64,000 bases of DNA from Ulvibacterium sp965228935 (GTDB lineage: Bacteria; Bacteroidota; Bacteroidia; Flavobacteriales; Flavobacteriaceae), in assembly GCF_965228935.1 (NCBI RefSeq), contig NZ_OZ245846.1, forward strand, positions 4,278,001 through 4,342,000, read 5' to 3'. Below, piece by piece: positions 56,065 to 64,000 of this stretch; the first letter of the stretch is position 1; every line of letters starts with the position of its first letter. The translations under genes and the position numbers were made by a program. The notes under the pieces were generated by a model. The model was not told where the DNA came from. It did no database searches and saw only the letters and a program-made list of their open reading frames with translations.

Positions 56065-57170
56065 TGATCAGTAGTGAGCCATATCATACTCAGGCCGTCC
56101 ACACCATAGATTCCCCTGCCCTTTTCGTATTTCCGGATTTAATACATCGTAACATTCAAAACGCATGTAACCTGACAAAGGGCCAAAATACTGTTTTAAG
56201 GCCCCATGTGAAGACCGTGAAATGTTCGGAGGTAATAAAAATGGCATTGCAACAAGGTATAAGCCGTTTTAAAAGCAGTACTATTTCAGAGTCGGAGCTT
56301 TTGGCCATGGCAGGGGTTCATGACGTGTTGCTATGCTATCAGCTCTCAAAAGTAAAAGCCTTACGGTTCGATGCACTTCGAAAGATGTATCCGAAGACCA
56401 TTTTTTCATCCCTCATCGACAATATGGATTCCGCCAGACTTTTGTCCGAACTATTCAAGGAACACCCCATGGATGTTTTTGTGGACATTAATTTAGGAAT
56501 GGACCGTACTGGAATCTTACCTGAACAAACCTTGGATTTGATAAGGGCGTGTTCCGATTTGGAAGGACTCAATATCGCGGGATTACATGGCTATGATGGA
56601 CATGTACACTCTCCCGATACGGATATCCGAAAGACCGAATCAAATCGGATATTTGGGCAAATGAAAAACTTAAGACAGGAGGTGCAGACCTATCTAAAAA
56701 GGAAGATCAAAGTGGTAATGGGCGGTTCCCCCTCGTTCGCATATTATGCCAAAAAGGATGAAATAGAATGTAGCCCTGGTACCATTTTCTTTTGGGATGC
56801 CGGTTATCGCTATAATTATCCGGAGCTACCCTTTGTTCCGGCCGCAGTTCTATTAACACGAATCGTGTCCATAGTAAATGAAAACTTACTGTGTTTTGAC
56901 CTAGGCAGTAAGGCCGTTGCCGCGGATCCTCCACAGCCTAGGGTAGAAATCCTTGATTTGGAAAATCAAAGCATCGTTGGTCAGTATGAGGAGCATTTGG
57001 TCGTGGAAGTCCCGGACACATCCAAATATCGGGTGGGTCAACCTTTTTTTGCCATTCCCTATCACATATGTCCCACCGTAAACCTGTACGAAACATTGGA
57101 AGTAATACGGGAAGGCAATTTTGTAGACACTTGGACAGTACCTGCACGGAATAGAAAAATCATGGTTTGA
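56064..57170 (+). CDS. D-threonine aldolase/D-serine dehydratase-like PLP enzyme
   Basis: A 368-residue fold-type III PLP enzyme (alanine-racemase N-terminal barrel plus DSD1-like C-terminal domain). The PLP lysine is Lys50 in RPHVKT. GGSPSFAYYA and the C-terminal metal pair His334 and Cys336 in YHICPT are the D-threonine-aldolase/D-serine-dehydratase signature. It should cleave a D-beta-hydroxy amino acid to glycine and an aldehyde, or dehydrate it. Which of these cannot be decided. The neighbouring RidA protein would deal with enamine products if dehydration occurs. Confidence 0.9.
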   Translation: MISSEPYHTQAVHTIDSPALFVFPDLIHRNIQNACNLTKGQNTVLRPHVKTVKCSEVIKMALQQGISRFKSSTISESELLAMAGVHDVLLCYQLSKVKALRFDALRKMYPKTIFSSLIDNMDSARLLSELFKEHPMDVFVDINLGMDRTGILPEQTLDLIRACSDLEGLNIAGLHGYDGHVHSPDTDIRKTESNRIFGQMKNLRQEVQTYLKRKIKVVMGGSPSFAYYAKKDEIECSPGTIFFWDAGYRYNYPELPFVPAAVLLTRIVSIVNENLLCFDLGSKAVAADPPQPRVEILDLENQSIVGQYEEHLVVEVPDTSKYRVGQPFFAIPYHICPTVNLYETLEVIREGNFVDTWTVPARNRKIMV

Positions 57171-57172
57171 GG

Positions 57173-58489
57173 ATGAGAGGATCGGATATCAAATTAAACC
57201 ATGCCAAGTCCGCCGAACTGCTAGAGCGATCTAAAAAAGTTTTGGCGGGCGGTGTTTCTTCCGAATTCCGGAAGTTCAATCATCCTCACGCTTTGTTTTA
57301 CGACCGTGCAGAAGGTGTTTACCTATACGATGTAGACGGAAACCAGTATCTTGATTTTACCCTAAGTCAAGGTCCGATGATAGTGGGCCATTCCCATCCG
57401 CATATAGCAAAACGCGTTAGGGAATATAGTGAAAAAGGACAGCTTTATGCAGGTCAGCATGTATTGGAAATTGAGTTGGCCGAAAAATTGAATGCACATA
57501 TTCCATCTGCCGAATTAATTCGTTTTTGCCTGGATGGTTCCACTGCGATACAAACCGCTTTCCGCGTGGCACGTGCAAAGACCGGACGCAACAAATTCAT
57601 TCGTTTTGAAGGACATTACCACGGATGGTTGGATAATGTTTCCTGGGGCCTCACCTTGGATAGGGAAAAAATGGGGTCTCGCCCTAATCCTATCCCATTG
57701 GCCTGGACTTCGGGTATTGCGGAAGGGGCTCTAGATGAATTCATACTGTTGCCCTGGAACGATTTGGAATTGGTGAAAAAGACCCTAGAAATACATCATG
57801 ATACTATTGCAGCCATAATTACGGAGCCTATCATGTGCAATAGTGGCTGCATACTTCCGGAGGAAGGCTTTTTGGAAGGTCTGAGGGAATTGTGCGATCA
57901 CTATGGCTCGGCCTTGATCTTTGATGAAGTGATTACGGGTTTTCGTACGGGACTGGGCGGCGCCCAAAGATTTTTCGGCGTAACTCCGGACCTATCCATT
58001 TTTGCCAAGGCCTTGGCCAGTGGTTATCCTATTTCGGCGGTAGTCGGTAAAAAGGAATGGATGCACTTGGTTGCGGAGGGAAAAGTTATCCATGCAGGTA
58101 CTATGAACTCGGCTTGTCCGCTTGTTGCGGCCGCGTTGGCAACTATTGAAATTTTGGAACAAGAAGGTACTTATGAACGTATTTACAGTCTTGGTCTTCA
58201 ATTAATGGAGGGGCTTAGAGGAGCAGCTCAAGAAACTGGGCAAAACTTGTTGGTTCAAGGGTTGGGCCCAATGTTCCATACCGGTTTTACGAACATGGAC
58301 AAAATCAAGGAATTTAGGGAACTCGGGACGTACGAGCAGCCAAAGTCCAAAATGTTTGTAAATGGCCTACAGCAGAGGGGCGTACGGGTCATAGGAAGGG
58401 GGTTGTGGTACATATCGGCCGTACATCGACAGGAGCACATTGAACATGCCATAAAAGTGGCAAAAGAAGTATTAGCGGAACTTAAATAA
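57173..58489 (+). CDS. Class III aminotransferase (glutamate-1-semialdehyde aminomutase-like)
   Basis: A 438-residue fold-type I PLP enzyme. The PLP lysine is Lys279 in IFAKALASGYP, with upstream FEGHYHGW, LIFDEVITGFR (the Asp binding the PLP ring nitrogen) and the N-terminal LAGGVSSEFR resembling glutamate-1-semialdehyde aminomutase. A second chromosomal hemL is presumably elsewhere, and this member is in a catabolic operon, so it more likely transaminates an omega- or beta-amino compound; that is inference. I used the ATG at 57173; a TTG at 57167 would overlap the previous stop. Confidence 0.9.
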   Translation: MRGSDIKLNHAKSAELLERSKKVLAGGVSSEFRKFNHPHALFYDRAEGVYLYDVDGNQYLDFTLSQGPMIVGHSHPHIAKRVREYSEKGQLYAGQHVLEIELAEKLNAHIPSAELIRFCLDGSTAIQTAFRVARAKTGRNKFIRFEGHYHGWLDNVSWGLTLDREKMGSRPNPIPLAWTSGIAEGALDEFILLPWNDLELVKKTLEIHHDTIAAIITEPIMCNSGCILPEEGFLEGLRELCDHYGSALIFDEVITGFRTGLGGAQRFFGVTPDLSIFAKALASGYPISAVVGKKEWMHLVAEGKVIHAGTMNSACPLVAAALATIEILEQEGTYERIYSLGLQLMEGLRGAAQETGQNLLVQGLGPMFHTGFTNMDKIKEFRELGTYEQPKSKMFVNGLQQRGVRVIGRGLWYISAVHRQEHIEHAIKVAKEVLAELK

Positions 58490-58555
58490 CAACAAGGCGA
58501 AAGCATTCCGATATATTGTTGGGAAAATGACAAGCCCTCGTTTAATTTGGATAGT

Positions 58556-59542
58556 ATGGAGTTAAATACGAATGCCAAAGTAGGTATCGTTGGCCTTGGC
58601 CTAATGGGAACCAGCATAGCTACAGCCTTGTTAATAAACGGTCAAAAAGTAATCGCATTGGAACCTATACCCTCCAACACCGACCAAAATACACCGAATC
58701 GCATATTGCGTGCCTTGGAGGAATGTTATAGGGAAGGGCTTAGTACGGTTCCGGCTGGAGATTTATTTAAAAAAATAAAGTTCACCTCGGATTATACAGA
58801 CCTAAAACCCTGTTGGCTGGTCATGGAATGTGTCCTGGAAGATTTAAAGATAAAGCAGGAGGTCTATGGGAAAATAGAATCCAGTGTTCCGGATGAAGTG
58901 ATTATTGCCACCAACACTTCGGCTATGCCCATAAGTATGTTGCAAAATTGTCTCAAGGTCCCGGAACGTTTTTTTGGGATGCATTGGGCAGAACCGGCGT
59001 ATACCTCAAAATTTTTGGAAATTGTTTGTGGTGAAAAAAGCCCGTTGGAAGTAGGTGAACAACTGTATGCCGTTACCAAAAAATGGGGGAAGGAACCTAC
59101 TTTGGTGCGCAAGGACATTCGCGGATTCATTACCAATCGGATAATGTACGCCATGTACCGTGAAGCGTTCCATTTAGTGGAAAATGGATACGCCACCATA
59201 GAGGATGTAGACCGTGCCTGTAAGAACGATGGCGGTCATTGGATGACCTTCTGTGGGCTTTTTCGTTATATGGACCTAACGGGACTACAGGCCTACCATT
59301 CCGTAATGAAAGATCTTTTTCCCGAACTCAGCAATCAAACCACGGTGCCCAAACTGATCAATGAAATCGCCAAAGAAGGCGGTAACGGAATTTTTAATGG
59401 AAAGGGGTTTTATGAATATACTTCGGAAGAGGCCAAAGCATGGGAGAGCACTTTTGAGAAATTTAAATTCGACATTAATCGTTTGTCCTCAACATATACG
59501 GATAAAACAAAGGATATTTCATCCCTTAAAACAAAGAAATGA
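58556..59542 (+). CDS. 3-hydroxyacyl-CoA dehydrogenase-family enzyme
   Basis: A 328-residue NAD-dependent dehydrogenase. The Rossmann motif is VGIVGLGLMGTSIA at the start; the catalytic His is in FFGMHWAEPAYTS, and the C-terminal helical domain has GFITNRIMYAMYREAFHLVENG. Relatives act on 3-hydroxyacyl-CoA, L-gulonate or L-carnitine-type 3-hydroxy acids. Being in an operon with amino-compound enzymes, an uncoupled 3-hydroxy acid or betaine-like substrate is as plausible as a CoA ester. The ATG at 58556 is preferred over a TTG three codons upstream; 66 bases separate it from the aminotransferase stop. Its stop overlaps the next start (ATGA). Confidence 0.87.
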   Translation: MELNTNAKVGIVGLGLMGTSIATALLINGQKVIALEPIPSNTDQNTPNRILRALEECYREGLSTVPAGDLFKKIKFTSDYTDLKPCWLVMECVLEDLKIKQEVYGKIESSVPDEVIIATNTSAMPISMLQNCLKVPERFFGMHWAEPAYTSKFLEIVCGEKSPLEVGEQLYAVTKKWGKEPTLVRKDIRGFITNRIMYAMYREAFHLVENGYATIEDVDRACKNDGGHWMTFCGLFRYMDLTGLQAYHSVMKDLFPELSNQTTVPKLINEIAKEGGNGIFNGKGFYEYTSEEAKAWESTFEKFKFDINRLSSTYTDKTKDISSLKTKK

Positions 59543-60657
59543 GTTCCAAATCCAAATTCCCTTTTATCATAGACGGTCATTTGGATCTAGCCACCAATGC
59601 CATGTCCATGAACCGAGACCTTACACAAAAGGTTGAGGCCATCCGAAAAAAGGAGAAAGATCTCGGATGGACGGATTTTCAAGATCGGGGAAAAGGTACC
59701 GTGGCCCTGCCCGAACTTCGCCAGGGCAATATCGGCATAGTCATCACCACAATGATTTCCCGTTTTTCAGAAGTGGGTGACCCCTTGGATACCATGGCGT
59801 TGCCGGGGTGGCATTCACCGCAACAGGCCTATGCCCATGCACAATGCCAATTGGCCTGGTATCGGGAAATGGAGGAGTTGGGGGAAATGACCCAAATCAA
59901 AAGCCAAAAAGACTTAGAGAAACATCTGGACCTATGGAAGGATGAAAATCTTGATAAACCAAAAAGGCCCATTGGCTATCTTCTTGCGCTGGAAGGTGCG
60001 GATTCCATTGTAAACCTAGATTACCTATATCGCTATCACGAACAAGGATTGCGTTCCATAGGCATATCGCATTTTGGTCCGGGAAGATATGCGGCAGGTA
60101 CCCATTCTGATGGTAGCGGACTTACTTCCCTGGGGAAAGAACTATTAAAAGAGATGAACACACTTAACCTGATGTTAGACCTCACGCACCAAACCGATAG
60201 GGGTTTTTACGAGGCATTGGATATTTTTCAAGGCCAGGTAATTGCAAGTCACCAAAATTGTAGGGTTTTGGTGCCTGGAGAACGTCAATATACGGATGAC
60301 CAGATCAAATGTGTTCTTGAAAGGGATGGTATTATCGGAGGTTCTTTGGACGCTTGGATGTTACACCCTAATTTTAGGATGAACATAGATGACCCCAAGC
60401 AACTCGGCATTGATATGGAACGCCTCGTGAATCATTTTGACCATATCTGTCAAATAGCTGGAGATTGCCAGCATATTGGGTTTGGAACCGATCTCGATGG
60501 CCTATTCGGGTTGGAACAAACACCCTGTGATATGAACTCCATAGCGGATCTACACAAATTTGAAGGTATTCTTTCGAGGAGAGGGTATACTGAAATGGAT
60601 ATCGAAAACATCATGTATAAAAATTGGTTGCGAATCCTAAATACTGTCCTAAAATGA
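59539..60657 (+). CDS. M19-family membrane dipeptidase
   Basis: A 372-residue zinc dipeptidase of the renal-dipeptidase family. The first metal motif is IDGHLDLA (His14, Asp16); the bridging Glu is in LALEGADSI, further histidines in DLTHQ and ASHQNCR, and the late Asp in GFGTDLDGLFG. These enzymes hydrolyse dipeptides, including those with a D-residue at the C-terminus, and some N-acyl amino acids. No signal peptide is visible, so it is cytoplasmic here. Translationally coupled to both neighbours by ATGA overlaps. Confidence 0.93.
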   Translation: MSSKSKFPFIIDGHLDLATNAMSMNRDLTQKVEAIRKKEKDLGWTDFQDRGKGTVALPELRQGNIGIVITTMISRFSEVGDPLDTMALPGWHSPQQAYAHAQCQLAWYREMEELGEMTQIKSQKDLEKHLDLWKDENLDKPKRPIGYLLALEGADSIVNLDYLYRYHEQGLRSIGISHFGPGRYAAGTHSDGSGLTSLGKELLKEMNTLNLMLDLTHQTDRGFYEALDIFQGQVIASHQNCRVLVPGERQYTDDQIKCVLERDGIIGGSLDAWMLHPNFRMNIDDPKQLGIDMERLVNHFDHICQIAGDCQHIGFGTDLDGLFGLEQTPCDMNSIADLHKFEGILSRRGYTEMDIENIMYKNWLRILNTVLK

Positions 60658-62111
60658 AAATACGAACGTACAGCCCGGCATTACTCCGGAAAGCCACATT
60701 AGCCCTTTTTATGGGCACCTTTTTACTTTTATCCTGTGAAACTATGACTAACACTAAAGATTCCAAAAACCCCGGTTTGCAAATTGGTTATGCAGAAGTA
60801 AACTATACACCCCGTGTAGGCCTAAATTTGGTAGGCAATTATCGGGGCAATGATTACGCTTCTCGCGGGATTCACGACTCATTATATGGCAAGGCCGTGG
60901 TTGCGAAAGGAAGTAACGGGGAAAAAATTGCCATCCTCTCCGTGGACATCTGTTATATCCCCAAGGAGTCCGTGGACATGATGCGCGAACATATAGCTTC
61001 AAATTCCGACATTAAGGCCGAAAATATCATGATCCACGCCACGCATACCCATAGTGGACCGGAGTCGGAGCTGGACTCACCGGAGGCCAGGGAATACCTT
61101 CAAAAAGCAGCGAACGCAATTCATGAGGCCAACAAGAATTTGGCACCTGCCCAACTTTTGGTAGGTCGCTCCAATGAAGCGCGTATTTCCCATAACAGAC
61201 GATTAAAGGCGATAGATGGTACTACCCATATGGTCTGGGAGAAATTTGAACCCGGTTATATTGAAGCGGCGTTGGGCGGAAAGGATCCCGAAGTTATTAC
61301 CTTAAGTATAGAGCAAGATGGGGAGGTGGTACATGGTATCGTCAATTTTGGATGCCATCCAACTACACTTACCGGAAATAATTGGCTTTATTCCGCGGAT
61401 TATCCAGGCTATCTCACCGAGTCTATACAAAAAGTCAAGGGAAAGGATTTTGGTGTGCTTTTTTTGAACGCCCCAAACGGCAATGTTACCCAGGTAGATC
61501 ATAAGGTAGGGTTTTTGGACACCTATCAGGAATGTCAACGTATCGGGTACTTATTGGGTGTGGCCGCTATGGAGGCCATGGGAAATGCCGAACCGGTTTC
61601 GGGGAATGGCAGTGTCAAGGTTTCAAGGGAGCAGGTTCCCCTGAAAAAAATGACCATTACCTACGAGCAATATGAGTGGGCAAAAAAAGTAATGAAGCGC
61701 GTGGAAAAGGAAGGTATGCCAGAGCTGCAACCGGATGGAATTCCCAACGAACTCTATGCCAAATGGTGGTTGGAGATGTACGATGTTCAAAATGAAATTG
61801 ACGAACTTGAAGTCATGGTCATGCAAGTAGGCGAGGTGGCCATAGTAGCATTACCGGGTGAAATGTTCAATGAGTTTGGTATATACATAAAAAAGAACTC
61901 TCCCTATAAAAATACAATTGTCGTCGGTTTGGCCAACGGCAACTACAAATATTTCCCTACAAAGGTTTCCTTTAGTCAAGGCCCTGAAGGTTTTTTACCT
62001 ATGATAACAGGTTATGAGACCACACCGGGCACAACTTCCTATGACATAGGCGCCGGGGAAAAATTGACGGAATCCGCCGTAAACCAACTAAAAAGGATGT
62101 ATGGGTCTTGA
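60654..62111 (+). CDS. Neutral/alkaline ceramidase-like exported lipoprotein
   Basis: A 485-residue protein with an exported lipoprotein signal (lipobox at Cys28, LLLSC). It has the N-terminal zinc domain of neutral ceramidases: the metal and nucleophile motif HATHTHSGPES, and FGCHPTTLTG later. The C-terminal immunoglobulin-like domain of true ceramidases is not recognised, so this is a short form. The family in general hydrolyses amide bonds of ceramide; bacterial short forms often have unknown substrates. I chose the ATG at 60654, which overlaps the dipeptidase stop (ATGA), over a TTG at 60624. Last gene of the operon and the only exported member. Confidence 0.88.
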   Translation: MKIRTYSPALLRKATLALFMGTFLLLSCETMTNTKDSKNPGLQIGYAEVNYTPRVGLNLVGNYRGNDYASRGIHDSLYGKAVVAKGSNGEKIAILSVDICYIPKESVDMMREHIASNSDIKAENIMIHATHTHSGPESELDSPEAREYLQKAANAIHEANKNLAPAQLLVGRSNEARISHNRRLKAIDGTTHMVWEKFEPGYIEAALGGKDPEVITLSIEQDGEVVHGIVNFGCHPTTLTGNNWLYSADYPGYLTESIQKVKGKDFGVLFLNAPNGNVTQVDHKVGFLDTYQECQRIGYLLGVAAMEAMGNAEPVSGNGSVKVSREQVPLKKMTITYEQYEWAKKVMKRVEKEGMPELQPDGIPNELYAKWWLEMYDVQNEIDELEVMVMQVGEVAIVALPGEMFNEFGIYIKKNSPYKNTIVVGLANGNYKYFPTKVSFSQGPEGFLPMITGYETTPGTTSYDIGAGEKLTESAVNQLKRMYGS

Positions 62112-62207
62112 GCGAGAAATGTTTGGAAACGAAAAAGTTACCATCGAATATCCAATTGCCCTGAAACGTACTCTAAATGGCCCTGAAAACTTCGGGCAAG
62201 TGGTACA

Positions 62208-63140
62208 TTAGCCCTTTTGGTATTTTTTACGCGCGATCATGGACTTGTAATAGCGATGTAAAAAGTCGTAGCAAACCAATTCGTGCAAGCGATTTTTTGA
62301 CTTGAACAGGCGATTCATATGCATATGGAGGTAGCTCGCCATTAAATCATCAAGCCTTATTTCCATAGTTCCGTTTTCAAAGAGATTTAGAATTTGTGAA
62401 GCAATGGGGCCGACCTCTTTTTCCTTAATGCCGATACAGTCCAATATTGGGGCATAATCCGGTTTATCGGCAACATTAAAAACCATGAATTCCTCAATTT
62501 TTTTTCGCTCTTCCCGATATTTTGAGTCGAGCTGCTTTTTTAAAGGTCGGGACATTCCGAATTCATTTCCAAATCCGGTTTTCAATCGATCCATGAGCCG
62601 CAGCTTATCATCGTCCGAATAACAAAAATCATTGAGGTGTGAGTCCATGGCACGGAGTGAGAACAACCAACGGATCATCTCTCCCTCTTCTCCTTCTATC
62701 AAGTCCAAAAAATCAACTATCATTTTGCTATCGTAATAGAAAAAAACTTCCGACAATTCCATGGTATGCTCACCATAACGTTCAATTTCCCTTTGATAAG
62801 TGTCCAGTTGAATTTTCCAAATAAGGTCTTGATCCATAAACTGCTTTAAAGGTGGATAAAGTCCATTTATGATCTCCCCAACCCTCTCGGTATTTGAATA
62901 ATGCAAACGGACTCTGATGTGGTGTCTTGTATCCGAATATCTTATAAAAAACCATTTGTTGATAACGCCCTCCCCCTTTAGTTTTTCAACAACAGGTTTA
63001 ATGATTTCGATAAGAACTACATCCGATGTCTTGTGGCCCGTATAAATCTTATAGTACAACCAACTGTCACCCAATATGTAATTTCTCTGTATCTTTTTTT
63101 GGTTTATCGCTATTGATGTCATAACCCAATTTTTCTTCAT
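62208..63140 (-). CDS. Lanthipeptide dehydratase elimination-domain protein (thiopeptide-type bacteriocin biosynthesis, SpaB C-like)
   Basis: A 310-residue protein matching the C-terminal elimination domain of LanB dehydratases (SpaB_C / TIGR03891 group). The opening GDSWLYYKIYTG, the IRYSDTRHHIRVRLHY strand, the TYQREIERYGEHTM motif and the final SYLHMHMNRLF stretch are characteristic. It removes glutamate from glutamylated Ser/Thr to give dehydro-amino acids in a class I lanthipeptide or related peptide. It begins within the previous gene (overlap of 74 bases for the ATG at 63140, or 56 for the ATG at 63122) in a different frame. It is either a normal split, coupled gene or a frameshifted fused one. 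Confidence 0.9.
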   Translation of the reverse strand: MKKNWVMTSIAINQKKIQRNYILGDSWLYYKIYTGHKTSDVVLIEIIKPVVEKLKGEGVINKWFFIRYSDTRHHIRVRLHYSNTERVGEIINGLYPPLKQFMDQDLIWKIQLDTYQREIERYGEHTMELSEVFFYYDSKMIVDFLDLIEGEEGEMIRWLFSLRAMDSHLNDFCYSDDDKLRLMDRLKTGFGNEFGMSRPLKKQLDSKYREERKKIEEFMVFNVADKPDYAPILDCIGIKEKEVGPIASQILNLFENGTMEIRLDDLMASYLHMHMNRLFKSKNRLHELVCYDFLHRYYKSMIARKKYQKG

Positions 63141-64000
63141 TAAAAAATGATACGATTACTTGATTGGTATAATATTCCGTTTTGTGTTTTACGATTCCCT
63201 CCTCCGCAAACAAGAATTCGGTGAGCTTAAAATCCGTTCTTTTCTCTACGGTATCCAAGAACATCCTAACGGAGGTCAGATTTTGAAAATTCACCAATAA
63301 TTCGTTATCCCCATCGGCGAGCATAGCTAATTGCGGGATTTTTAGGGTTTCCCTAAAAGAGGCTACTTCCCTGGATAATTGCTCATCGTTGTCCCTTATT
63401 TTTAAAAGTGCCGTGATATGATTTTTCCGCAAGTGCCATGTAGCGTCCTGTAAAATCAGGTTATGGTATTCGATTCTTGGAAGAAACTCATAGTTTTCGG
63501 CAAATGGACTTAGGTTAATCCCTACCCCGCCCCTAGTTCCCTGGGTTTGTAGATCCGCCAAAAAATGATAAATAGGAAGGGAATTCCGGGAATAATTATG
63601 GGCGTTGGTCAAATGTGGAATTACCTGCTTTTTGTATTTTTTTGACCTCAGTAGTATTGTATTGTTTTTAATGGAGATCATCAAATCGTCGAGCATTAAT
63701 TGAAATGCTTTTGATTTCACGGACTTGGCCAAATACGGGATTTCATACTCGCGGAAATCGGGACGCATTAAAATGTTACCTACCCTTGATTCGGGTAGAT
63801 GCACGATTTCCGCTAGAATTTTATCCTCATTTATCTTGGTTTCCACTTGGATTATTTCCGTGGTGTAATCATAAAGTTCCTTGTCCCCATGACAAAAACG
63901 ACCCAAAAGGTTGGCCGCACTAGAGCCCCCGCCACCGCTGAACTTAATTTTTTGCCTCCCGTTTTCAAGAACAATTTCCAACATACAGGACATTGTATCC
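63067..64000 (-). CDS. Lanthipeptide dehydratase, glutamylation domain (LanB N-terminal part), partial
   Basis: The C-terminal 300-odd residues of a lantibiotic dehydratase N-terminal (glutamylation) domain; the gene continues past the window edge. Recognisable stretches are SGGGGSSAANLLGRFC, the NSLPIYHFLADLQTQG region, RIEYHNLILQDATWHLRKNHI and ADGDNELLVNFQN, all typical of Bacteroidota LanB proteins. It glutamylates Ser/Thr of a precursor peptide using glutamyl-tRNA. The ATG at 63993 is probably internal, since the family domain is much longer. It overlaps the elimination-domain gene. Confidence 0.88.
   Translation of the reverse strand, partial: DTMSCMLEIVLENGRQKIKFSGGGGSSAANLLGRFCHGDKELYDYTTEIIQVETKINEDKILAEIVHLPESRVGNILMRPDFREYEIPYLAKSVKSKAFQLMLDDLMISIKNNTILLRSKKYKKQVIPHLTNAHNYSRNSLPIYHFLADLQTQGTRGGVGINLSPFAENYEFLPRIEYHNLILQDATWHLRKNHITALLKIRDNDEQLSREVASFRETLKIPQLAMLADGDNELLVNFQNLTSVRMFLDTVEKRTDFKLTEFLFAEEGIVKHKTEYYTNQVIVSFFNEEKLGYDINSDKPKKDTEKLHIG

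Noticed and set aside
62101..62211. 36-codon ORF just after the ceramidase-like gene
   Set aside because: It overlaps the ceramidase stop and the end of the convergent lanthipeptide gene, has no hydrophobic or motif signal, and ORFs of this length are expected by chance. Conservation in relatives would change this.

Overview
The window looks like chromosomal DNA of a marine, polysaccharide-degrading member of the Bacteroidota, most likely the Flavobacteriaceae. The evidence is a SusC/SusD pair with its own ECF sigma and FecR anti-sigma factors, a one-protein hybrid two-component regulator, four formylglycine-type sulfatases, a fused ResB/CcsA cytochrome c assembly protein, a bacillithiol deacetylase, and a TTTG-N20-TAnnTTTG promoter in front of tRNA-His. 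Genus is a guess. No phage, transposase, plasmid or CRISPR element was seen.

Region 1 (about 0.3-26.1 kb) is a polysaccharide-utilisation and hexuronate-catabolism locus. It contains an AraC regulator, a Tat-exported Gfo/Idh oxidoreductase, two lipoprotein sulfatases under a 1410-residue hybrid two-component regulator, an FAH-family enzyme, a mannonate reductase-like SDR, mannonate dehydratase, glucuronate isomerase, KDPG aldolase and KDG kinase. These are followed by three small exported proteins (NTF2-like, jacalin-like, RraA-like), SusD, an STN-domain SusC, FecR, and a divergent ECF sigma factor. The cytoplasmic enzymes form a complete route from glucuronate through fructuronate, mannonate, KDG and KDPG to pyruvate and glyceraldehyde-3-phosphate. 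No glycoside hydrolase or polysaccharide lyase is encoded here, so depolymerisation must be specified elsewhere.

Region 2 (about 26.2-46.9 kb) is mostly housekeeping: an M28 peptidase, tRNA-His, a TPR histidine kinase, bacillithiol deacetylase, a trans-sulfuration-type PLP enzyme, a MATE exporter, two 918-residue paralogues of unknown function, a CcsBA-like protein, and a compact DUF2520-like/KdsC/Maf/lipoprotein/MscS cluster. A relic of a second MATE gene between the two 918-residue genes shows that a two-gene unit was duplicated in tandem and that one exporter copy then decayed.

Region 3 (about 47.0-54.5 kb) is a co-directional set: a long exported PIG-L deacetylase-like protein, a 33-residue membrane peptide gene, a sodium:solute symporter and two sulfatases. 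It reads as a second catabolic unit for a sulfated and perhaps N-acetylated compound.

Region 4 (about 54.6-62.1 kb) has a divergent AraC regulator and a tightly packed six-gene operon: RidA, a D-threonine-aldolase-like PLP enzyme, a class III aminotransferase, a 3-hydroxyacyl-CoA-dehydrogenase-like enzyme, an M19 dipeptidase and a neutral-ceramidase-like lipoprotein. The combination suggests catabolism of an unusual (D- or beta-hydroxy) amino compound and is the best candidate here for an undescribed pathway.

Region 5 (62.2 kb to the edge) holds the last part of a class I lanthipeptide-type dehydratase system: a glutamylation-domain protein that runs off the window and an overlapping elimination-domain protein. 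The rest of that cluster lies beyond 64 kb.
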